From NCBI GenBank assembly GCA_022763185.1, contig JALEGL010000005.1, positions 62,001 to 126,000 on the forward strand: a stretch of DNA of 64,000 bases. Direction: 5' to 3'. The position numbers and the translations under genes were made by a program. The notes beneath the pieces were generated by a model. It searched no databases. It was not told where the DNA came from and saw nothing but the letters and a program-made list of their open reading frames with translations. Source of the DNA: a bacterium. Lineage in GTDB: Bacteria; Bdellovibrionota_G; JALEGL01. Below are positions 57,460 through 64,000 of the stretch, in pieces. Numbering within the stretch: position 1 is the first letter of the stretch; each line of letters starts with the position of its first letter.

Positions 57460-57482
57460 AATAACCCCCAAAAAAAATTCAA

Positions 57483-58121
57483 CTACTGGTTATAGTAGTC
57501 AAAAAAATTATCTCTAAAAGATGTCTGATTAGACCCAGCAACACCTGTAATATTGAAATTAATATCATGGTGCAACGCAAAATACTGCAACAAGCTATTA
57601 TATTTTTGCATTAATTCTTGTCTTGACTGAAGGCTCTTTGCCTTAAAAGTTACACTTTCACAGCTTTTAATTTCTTTAGAACAATTTTGAGCATAATCAC
57701 TTAAATTGAATAAAATTTGTAATGGACATAATCGATTACGATTTTCAGTTCTTGTAGGTCCAAAATGTCTTAATTGTGTGCTTTGGTTTTCATGATTCAA
57801 CTCATTTATATCAAGATCACTAAAGTAATTTACAGCACGATCAACAATTTCAAAAAAATCCTCTAAACTAAATTGAGCTATATGAAGCTCAACTTGATTG
57901 TTGACCATAATTGATTGATTTTGATGTTCTTGTGGCCATTCAAGTTGAACAAATAATTTTGTTGCATAAGAAATACAGCCGTATTTTACCAGTAATCTTT
58001 TATTTTGATTGAGCTGAAAAAACTTATGCTCATACTCGCTATCAAACTGGGCTTTCAATACTCCAACCCACATAAAACTTATAATAATTACTTTGCTTAA
58101 CGTATATTTATATCCCCGCAT
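57483..58121 (-). CDS. secreted protein of unknown function, first gene of the orphan operon
   Basis: The 212-residue product has a signal peptide (KVIIISFMWVGVLKAQ) and a mature part with several Cys (C-I-S-Y, L-C-P-L, N-C-S-K, S-C-E-S) that probably form disulfides. No family recognised. It leads the operon 58121-52164 and is divergent from the carboxylase gene at 58248, with 126 bases between the starts. Confidence 0.7.
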   Translation of the reverse strand: MRGYKYTLSKVIIISFMWVGVLKAQFDSEYEHKFFQLNQNKRLLVKYGCISYATKLFVQLEWPQEHQNQSIMVNNQVELHIAQFSLEDFFEIVDRAVNYFSDLDINELNHENQSTQLRHFGPTRTENRNRLCPLQILFNLSDYAQNCSKEIKSCESVTFKAKSLQSRQELMQKYNSLLQYFALHHDINFNITGVAGSNQTSFRDNFFDYYNQ

Positions 58122-58247
58122 TATGGTTAGAGTTTATAACCAATGAAAATTAAGAAATAATTAATTTTTTATATTTTTGTTGGCTTATTGCTATTTTTTA
58201 CAATTTCAAAACTGGCTCAATAGCTTTACATACGATATAAGTAACCA

Positions 58248-59759
58248 GTGCGTGGAAATAAAACTACAAAACTGCAAACTCAGAAAATCTTGGTAGCCAA
58301 TAGGGGTGAGATAGCCCTGCGGGTGATACGAACCTGTAAAGCTATGGGGCTAAAAACAGTGGCGGTTTACTCTGAGCCTGACATTGAAAGCCTGCATGTT
58401 CGCCATGCCGATGAAGCCTATTGTCTAGGTCCAGCTGCCAGCAGCGAAAGCTACCTTAATATAGATAAAATTTTAGCATGTGCAAAAGATGCCAAGGCAA
58501 CCATGATTCATCCTGGCTATGGCTTTTTATCTGAAAACGCCACTTTTGCCGATGCTTGTAGCCAGAACAATCTCATTTTTGTAGGTCCTTCCAGCGCCGT
58601 GATGAATCAAATGGGAGATAAAATTCAAGCCAGAATTGCTGCCAAGAAAGCTCAACTTCCTCTTATTGAAGGCAGCGAAGACTTAAAAGATGGTTCACAT
58701 GCCTTTGAGATTGCTCAGAGTGTCGGTTTTCCTGTTTTGCTTAAAGCCAAAGCTGGCGGTGGCGGCAAAGGCATGCGCTTGGTTGAAACTGAACAAGACT
58801 TAAATTCTGCCTTTGATATGGCTCAATCTGAAGCGCAAAAAGCGTTTGGCAATGGAACCATGTACATAGAAAAGTACTTGGACAAACCCAGACACATCGA
58901 AGTTCAGGTTTTTGGCTTGTCCAACGGTGAAACCCTGATTTTTGGTTTGCGTGACTGCTCAGTGCAACGCCGGCACCAAAAAATTGTTGAAGAGGCTGGA
59001 GACCTTGGTCTTCAAACAAAAACTCAAGAAAATCTACACACAATGGCCAAAGAACTGTGCCAATCTCTTGATTATCAGGGAGCGGGCACCTTAGAGTTCT
59101 TGGTGGATGCTCAAGAAAACATTTATTTTTTGGAAATGAATACCCGCTTGCAAGTTGAACACCCGGTTACAGAGTGGGTTTATGGGGTAGACTTGGTCCG
59201 CATGCAGATTTTAAATGCTTTAAAAATGGATCAAGACTTTAAAGTTCCACCAGCTCGTGGCCATGCCATTGAAGTGAGAATTTATGCTGAAAAGCCCACA
59301 CAAAACTTTTTACCCAGCCCTGGAAACATTGATTTTATCCAGTGGCCCAGTGGTGCCAATGTCAGAATTGACAGTGCAATTGAAAGCGGCCACAGCATCA
59401 CATCTTATTATGATCCGATGATTGCTAAAATATCCTGTTATGGCCAAGATCGAGTTCAAGCCATCCAACAAAGTTTACTGGCCCTCAATGAGTTGAAAAT
59501 AGCTGGTATCGATAGCAATACACAGTTTTTAAAACAAATTTTAGCGCACCCTGATTTTATAAGTAACCAAGTACACACTCAGTTTATCAACGATGCATTG
59601 TTACAAAACTTTAACCAAAACAATCAAACCGCCAGCTCAGTTGAACTGGCTTTGAGTGCTGCATTGAATTGTCAAACACAAACAGAAATACTAAATCCAA
59701 CAACACCGGATCATACGCCAATATCCAACTGGTGGCAGAGCGGATTGGAAAGCAACTAA
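58248..59759 (+). CDS. accC: acyl-CoA (propionyl/acetyl-CoA) carboxylase biotin-carboxylase subunit
   Basis: The 503-residue product starts with GTG 58248. It has I-L-V-A-N-R-G-E-I-A near residue 14, the G-G-G-G-K-G-M ATP-grasp loop near residue 169, E-K-Y-L-D-K-P-R-H-I-E-V near residue 207 and the F-L-E-M-N-T-R-L-Q-V-E-H-P-V-T-E signature near residue 291. This catalyses ATP-dependent carboxylation of biotin. With pccB and the biotin carrier it would make a propionyl-CoA carboxylase; which acyl-CoA it prefers is not visible. Its stop overlaps the carrier gene start (TAATG). Confidence 0.92.
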   Translation: MRGNKTTKLQTQKILVANRGEIALRVIRTCKAMGLKTVAVYSEPDIESLHVRHADEAYCLGPAASSESYLNIDKILACAKDAKATMIHPGYGFLSENATFADACSQNNLIFVGPSSAVMNQMGDKIQARIAAKKAQLPLIEGSEDLKDGSHAFEIAQSVGFPVLLKAKAGGGGKGMRLVETEQDLNSAFDMAQSEAQKAFGNGTMYIEKYLDKPRHIEVQVFGLSNGETLIFGLRDCSVQRRHQKIVEEAGDLGLQTKTQENLHTMAKELCQSLDYQGAGTLEFLVDAQENIYFLEMNTRLQVEHPVTEWVYGVDLVRMQILNALKMDQDFKVPPARGHAIEVRIYAEKPTQNFLPSPGNIDFIQWPSGANVRIDSAIESGHSITSYYDPMIAKISCYGQDRVQAIQQSLLALNELKIAGIDSNTQFLKQILAHPDFISNQVHTQFINDALLQNFNQNNQTASSVELALSAALNCQTQTEILNPTTPDHTPISNWWQSGLESN

Positions 59760-60271
59760 TGCAACGAATACTCAACTATCAAAATCAACAATGGTCCATT
59801 CAACTTCATTTTGATGACGCTCAAAAAACCTGCAATATTGACATTGATGGGACTGAACTTAACAATATTCAAGTTCAAAAACTTCAACATGGCTGTATGT
59901 TTATTCATCAAAACAACGTTTATACGCTGTATTTAATCAAACAATCCCAACAAAACTTTGAACTGGATATCAACGGCAACACTGTTCACTGCACGCTTTA
60001 CAATCCCAAACAACAAATAAACCAACACCAAGCCAACGGCCATGATCATGATACCAAACTCATGGCAGACATGCCCGGAAGAGTCGTAAAAATTCTGGTA
60101 GAAGAAGGACAAGAGGTAGATCTTGGTGATCCTTTGCTGGTGTTGGAAGCCATGAAAATGGAGAACGAACTTAAAAGTTCTACAAAAGTCACCATCCTTA
60201 AAATTCATGTTCAGGAGGGAGACTCTATTGATAGTGGGCAAACCCTCATTGAATTTGAGAAAGCATCCTAA
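59759..60271 (+). CDS. biotin carboxyl carrier protein
   Basis: From ATG 59759 the product is 170 residues. The C-terminal biotinyl domain (about residues 98-170) has the canonical E-A-M-K-M-E-N with the biotinylated Lys. The N-terminal 90 residues are less conserved, as usual for carriers in acyl-CoA carboxylases. Start and stop of neighbours are coupled (TAATG with accC; 1 base to the mutase start region). Confidence 0.9.
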   Translation: MQRILNYQNQQWSIQLHFDDAQKTCNIDIDGTELNNIQVQKLQHGCMFIHQNNVYTLYLIKQSQQNFELDINGNTVHCTLYNPKQQINQHQANGHDHDTKLMADMPGRVVKILVEEGQEVDLGDPLLVLEAMKMENELKSSTKVTILKIHVQEGDSIDSGQTLIEFEKAS

Positions 60272-60272
60272 T

Positions 60273-61835
60273 ATGAGCATCAGCAGCAAACGATCCGATC
60301 ATAGTCAAAGAGATGCCCTGTATACCCAAGAGCATGTGAATATTGATCCTGGTTTTCCAGGCCAATTCCCTTTTACCCGTGGTGTGCAACCCAATATGTA
60401 CCGCGGTAGGCTGTGGACCATGCGCCAATATGCAGGCTTTGGTTCTGCAGAGCAAACCAATCAACGCTTTTTAGATCTACTTGATGCTGGCCAAACCGGT
60501 TTATCCATGGCCTTTGATTTGCCCACGCAAATGGGCTATGACCCAGACGATGCCATGAGCCAAGGAGAAGTGGGACGTGTGGGCGTTTCCATAGCAAGCA
60601 TTGACGATATGGCGACTGTTCTCAAGAACATCCCTTTGGATCAGGTATCTTCTTCCATGACCATCAATGCTACCGCCCCTATTTTGCTTTGCTTTTACAT
60701 TGCTGTTGCGCAAAACAATGGCATTGACCCCAAACTGCTTAAAGGCACCGTGCAAAATGATATTCTAAAAGAATACATTGCGCGCGGGACTTATATTTTT
60801 CCTCCAAAAGCCTCTATGCGTTTGTGTGCAGACCTTATTGAATATTGCTCCAACCATGTGCCTTTATGGAATCCTATTTCCATTTCTGGTTATCACATCC
60901 GTGAAGCGGGTTCAGATGCTGTTCAAGAGCTTGCCTTTACTTTATCCAATGCGGTGGCGTATGCTCAAACCGTGGTTGACCGTAACATAGACTTTGATCA
61001 CTTTGCTGCCCGCTTGTCTTTTTTCTTTGCTTCCCACAATGACCTTATTGAAGAAATCGCCAAGTTCCGGGCTGCCCGAACCTTATGGGCCCTCATCACC
61101 AAAGAGGTCTTCAAGGCTAAAAAAACCAAATCCATGCTCTTACGCTTTCATGCGCAAACAGGTGGCAGCACTTTAACCGCACAACAAGTCGATAACAATA
61201 TTGTCAGAACCACACTACAAGCTCTAGCAGCGATTTTGGGCGGTTGCCAAAGCTTACATACCAATTCCAAAGATGAAGCGCTGGCCCTTCCCACCAAAGA
61301 ATCTGCCATGCTGGCCTTACGTACGCAGCAACTCTTGGCCTATGAATCTGGAGTTGCCCATACTGTCGATCCTCTTGCTGGAAGTTTTGCTATTGAACAT
61401 GAAACGCAACGGATGATTGAAAAAGTTCAGGCTGAGATGGAAAAAATTGAGAGCATGGGCGGCAGTCAAAAAGCCATTGAGAATAATTACTATCAAAAAG
61501 CCATTGCCGAACGCGCCTATCAATTTCAAAAAGACCTCGACCAAGGACAACAAAAAATTGTGGGTGTTAATTGCTATCAATCTGAAGAAGCGCCGGTCAG
61601 TAACTTATTAAAGCTTGATGTTGATCTTGAAAAAAACCTCAAACAAAACATCACGCAATTTAAAAACACTCGAGATCAAACTAAAACTCATGAAGCTTTA
61701 ACGCAACTTCAAGCCAAAGCCAAAAGCCAGGATAATTTATTGCCTTACATATTAAAGGCTGTGCAAGCAAAAGCAACTTTAGGTGAAATCACTCAAACCC
61801 TCAAAGATATTTTTGGCCGTTATCAAGCACAATAG
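60273..61835 (+). CDS. methylmalonyl-CoA mutase catalytic (large-domain) subunit
   Basis: From ATG 60273 the product is 520 residues, covering only the TIM-barrel catalytic domain; the B12-binding domain (about 140 residues, with DxHxxG) is absent and not found in the window. Substrate residues point to methylmalonyl-CoA rather than isobutyryl-CoA: Tyr in M-R-Q-Y-A-G-F near residue 52 and Arg in E-Y-I-A-R-G-T-Y near residue 170. It converts (R)-methylmalonyl-CoA to succinyl-CoA with a separate B12 subunit, so that partner must lie elsewhere. It completes the propionate branch with accC and the carrier. Confidence 0.9.
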   Translation: MSISSKRSDHSQRDALYTQEHVNIDPGFPGQFPFTRGVQPNMYRGRLWTMRQYAGFGSAEQTNQRFLDLLDAGQTGLSMAFDLPTQMGYDPDDAMSQGEVGRVGVSIASIDDMATVLKNIPLDQVSSSMTINATAPILLCFYIAVAQNNGIDPKLLKGTVQNDILKEYIARGTYIFPPKASMRLCADLIEYCSNHVPLWNPISISGYHIREAGSDAVQELAFTLSNAVAYAQTVVDRNIDFDHFAARLSFFFASHNDLIEEIAKFRAARTLWALITKEVFKAKKTKSMLLRFHAQTGGSTLTAQQVDNNIVRTTLQALAAILGGCQSLHTNSKDEALALPTKESAMLALRTQQLLAYESGVAHTVDPLAGSFAIEHETQRMIEKVQAEMEKIESMGGSQKAIENNYYQKAIAERAYQFQKDLDQGQQKIVGVNCYQSEEAPVSNLLKLDVDLEKNLKQNITQFKNTRDQTKTHEALTQLQAKAKSQDNLLPYILKAVQAKATLGEITQTLKDIFGRYQAQ

Positions 61836-61907
61836 GCCTTACCTAATATCCTTATGCTTTTTGAAAAAGTGACAACATCTTAAAATCATTATACACTCAG
61901 TAAAATC

Positions 61908-63491
61908 ATGTTTATTTTGAAGCGATTTTTGCTGGTTTTAATGTTGTTTATGGCTCATCTTCCTGCATTTGCACTTGATGTTCAACGATTTACACCTAAA
62001 ACCGATCAATATGAAGGTTTTACCAACTTTGGCACGAGCACACTTAAGGCTGGAGCATTTCATATTGCTTTGTTTGCCAATCGTGTTGATGACCCTTTGG
62101 AGTTTAATCGTATTGGTTCCAATACACAAGTTGCACCCATTGTTGCACAGTTTTACACGTTAAATTTTACACCACAAATTGGTATCTTAGATTGGCTTAG
62201 TCTTGGCGCCAGTATCCCGTTTAATTTAACGACATCCGTTCGTAGTGACATTCCCAACTTTAGTCAGCAAGATGATTATTCTCTGGGAGATGCTCAGCTG
62301 TATTTAAAGTTTCGTATACTGGATAACAAAACCAGCCCCGTTGGCTTGGCTTTTATACCCAGAGCCAGCGTGCCTCTGGATAACAATGTACAAGATCATT
62401 TTAATAACCTTGATTACCGACTAGGCGGAAGTTTGGCTACAGACATGTGGCTTAACTCTAGGAACTACATTGCCTTAAATGTTGGTGGTTTTTATCGCCA
62501 GCAAGATGAAGATGTGCTGAGTATTCTTCAGGTTAGCCATGACCTTGATTTTGGCTTGAGTTATGTCCATCATTTTTCTGAAGAAAAAACAATGGATGTG
62601 TTTGCTGAAGTAACCGGTAGAACCGAGCTCACTGATCCTTTTACTTCTGGGCAAAAATCTCCAGTAGAAGCTCTGTTGGGTCTTAGATATAGAATGTTTA
62701 ACAACAAACTAACAACTTTTTTAGGAGGGGGCCGCGGTATCACCAACGGCTTTTCTTCTCCAGACTATCGCATTTTTGCCGGCATTCAATTCTCACACAG
62801 AAAAGATCAAGAAAAACCCGAGCCTGAGCCTGTTGTAGAAGAAAAGCCCAAAGAAATCCCAAATATTGCGCAAATCTACATTAGAGTTTTTGATGAAAAC
62901 AAAGACCCACTTCCTGCAACCATTCTTGTGCGTGATGCTAATGGAGATCTGGTGGCCAGAGCCGATGACCAAGAGCTGCGTAAAAATTTAAAGCCGGCAG
63001 ACTATGATGTCTACGTTGAAAAAACCGGCTATACCTACTCTCAAAAAACAGTCACTTTAAATAAGGGCAAACGTGCCAATCAAAGCATTATCCTAGGCAA
63101 GGTTAAGAAAAAAGGACAAAAAATAGAGTATTTGGGCAAGATCTTATTTGATTTTAACAAAGCCAGCCTACAACAACAGTCTTACGATATTTTGGATAAT
63201 GTGGTTGATGTTTTACAAAGACATGAAGAAGTCAATAAAGTTAGAGTAGAAGCGCATACCGACAGTAAGGGCAGTGAAGTCTATAACTTAAATTTATCCA
63301 AAGCCCGTGCGAAGTCCGTAATGGACTATTTGGTTTCTGCCGGTATTGATCCAGAACGTTTAATTTCAGTTGGATTGGGTGAAAGCCAACCCATAGATAC
63401 CAATGACACTGAAGAAGGCCGCGCCAACAATAGACGTGTAGAGTTTACGATACTCGAATCTAAAAACAATGTTGTGCGTGTGAAACGCTAG
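61908..63491 (+). CDS. OmpA-family outer-membrane protein
   Basis: The 527-residue product has a signal peptide (RFLLVLMLFMAHLPAFA). Residues about 20-290 look like a beta-barrel; a short Glu/Pro stretch (E-K-P-E-P-E-P-V-V-E-E-K-P) follows; residues about 312-400 resemble a carboxypeptidase-regulatory-like/PEGA-type domain; and residues about 405-520 form the OmpA peptidoglycan-binding domain (F-D-F-N-K-A-S-L, A-H-T-D-S-K-G-S, N-L-x-L-S-x-x-R-A-x-x-V, and G-L-G-E-S-Q-P). It anchors the outer membrane to the wall. Confidence 0.88.
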   Translation: MFILKRFLLVLMLFMAHLPAFALDVQRFTPKTDQYEGFTNFGTSTLKAGAFHIALFANRVDDPLEFNRIGSNTQVAPIVAQFYTLNFTPQIGILDWLSLGASIPFNLTTSVRSDIPNFSQQDDYSLGDAQLYLKFRILDNKTSPVGLAFIPRASVPLDNNVQDHFNNLDYRLGGSLATDMWLNSRNYIALNVGGFYRQQDEDVLSILQVSHDLDFGLSYVHHFSEEKTMDVFAEVTGRTELTDPFTSGQKSPVEALLGLRYRMFNNKLTTFLGGGRGITNGFSSPDYRIFAGIQFSHRKDQEKPEPEPVVEEKPKEIPNIAQIYIRVFDENKDPLPATILVRDANGDLVARADDQELRKNLKPADYDVYVEKTGYTYSQKTVTLNKGKRANQSIILGKVKKKGQKIEYLGKILFDFNKASLQQQSYDILDNVVDVLQRHEEVNKVRVEAHTDSKGSEVYNLNLSKARAKSVMDYLVSAGIDPERLISVGLGESQPIDTNDTEEGRANNRRVEFTILESKNNVVRVKR

Positions 63492-63499
63492 TAAACCGT

Positions 63500-64000
63500 T
63501 TAAGCCCGTAACTTTAAAACCGGTCCATCTTTGCATATGAGTTTACGTTCCCCTATTGGCAAAGCACTGGTTTCAGTGACACAGCTTAGGCACACACCCA
63601 TACCACAGGCCATTTTGGCTTCAGCCGATGCATAAACCTCTATACCTTGATCTTTGACTTGATCATAAATGGCTTTCATCATGATGTTGGGTCCACAGGT
63701 GTATACTTTTTGTGGAGCATAGCCCTGCTTTAAATCCTCAAAAAAAGCATGCACAATTAAGCCTTGGGGGTAACGGTCATTTTTTTCATCTGTCCAAATC
63801 ACAAGGTCAACGCCCAAATCATCAAACATTTTTTGTAAAGGTTTTGCCTCAGCATCATTTCTAAAACCAAAATACACTCTAATCTTGGCTAAAAACTCTG
63901 GTTTTTGTCTTTTTAGCCATAGCAAAAAGGGTGCGGCACCAATACCACCTGCTACAATGGCAATATTTTCTCCTGTAGCTTGCTCAAATTGGTTACCCAA
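63500..64000 (-). CDS. pyrK: dihydroorotate dehydrogenase electron-transfer subunit, 5' end outside window
   Basis: The 166-residue C-terminal part is visible; the reading frame continues past the right edge. NAD-binding motif G-G-I-G-A-A-P-F-L-L-W near the start and C-G-P-N-I-M-M-K-A fit PyrK. The [2Fe-2S] cysteines are C-x4-C-x2-C (A-C-G-M-G-V-C-L-S-C) and a final Cys in L-I-C-K-D-G-P-V. It passes electrons from NADH via FAD to PyrD in pyrimidine synthesis. Confidence 0.88.
   Translation of the reverse strand: MGNQFEQATGENIAIVAGGIGAAPFLLWLKRQKPEFLAKIRVYFGFRNDAEAKPLQKMFDDLGVDLVIWTDEKNDRYPQGLIVHAFFEDLKQGYAPQKVYTCGPNIMMKAIYDQVKDQGIEVYASAEAKMACGMGVCLSCVTETSALPIGERKLICKDGPVLKLRA

Noticed and set aside
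58090-58121. GCGGGGA as another G-rich ribosome site near the start of the orphan operon's first gene
   Set aside because: It lies inside the coding sequence after ATG 58121 and no start codon follows it in frame at the right distance.

Overview
The window is an AT-rich Gram-negative chromosome segment (roughly 37-40% G+C by eye) with dense, mostly bacterial-standard gene packing. The mix points to a deltaproteobacteria-like lineage in the broad sense (Bdellovibrionota, Myxococcota, SAR324 or similar): PilZ pairs, an FHA/sigma-54 activator, a DUF1844 protein, a GldA/F/G-type ABC cluster, a cyclic-nucleotide/Fe-S/cytochrome fusion, many secreted proteins without recognisable family, and frequent GTG/TTG starts. 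I cannot name the genus. I found no tRNA, rRNA, IS element, phage or CRISPR array.

Layout. 1-7.4 kb: envelope genes (an Omp85-type barrel fused to a degenerate peptidase-like domain, an MltD-like transglycosylase with three LysM repeats, an RDD membrane protein, RlpA with SPOR). 7.3-9.8 kb: a 42-residue basic protein, then tmk-holB-tatD. 9.8-16.5 kb (minus strand): a carboxypeptidase-like gene, a charged lipoprotein, a ConA-like membrane protein, two overlapping PilZ genes and an FHA-GGDEF-like-AAA+-Fis activator. 16.6-19.7 kb: suhB-like phosphatase, an SPFH protein and threonine ammonia-lyase. 19.9-23.2 kb: an unusual trio of a degenerate actin/Hsp70-fold-like protein, a YD-repeat secreted protein and a YacP-type NYN nuclease. 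23.2-28.2 kb: two secreted orphans and clpB. 28.3-33.3 kb (minus): a Gld-type ABC exporter operon with DUF4340 and DUF1844 proteins.

33.5-40.9 kb is the most striking region. It holds a membrane CNB/4Fe-4S/b-type cytochrome fusion, a prepilin on the opposite strand, a 6-heme cytochrome, a 27-heme cytochrome built from eight repeat units, and a beta-barrel whose start codon overlaps the stop of the 27-heme gene (ATGA). Together these look like a route for electrons from the inner membrane through the periplasm and across the outer membrane. I could not match it by eye to a known porin-cytochrome system.

40.9-47.9 kb: a lone receiver, a phytase-like esterase, orphans, a DDAH-like hydrolase, a nitroreductase, and a divergent pair (small acidic secreted protein / bacterioferritin-like) separated by a near-consensus Fur box. 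48-61.8 kb: a propionyl-CoA to succinyl-CoA pathway (carboxylase beta subunit; then biotin carboxylase, biotin carrier and methylmalonyl-CoA mutase catalytic subunit) split by slipin/NfeD and by a three-gene operon of secreted orphans that includes a 1444-residue protein. The window ends with an OmpA-family protein and a partial pyrK. Threonine ammonia-lyase could feed 2-oxobutyrate, and hence propionyl-CoA, into this pathway (inference).
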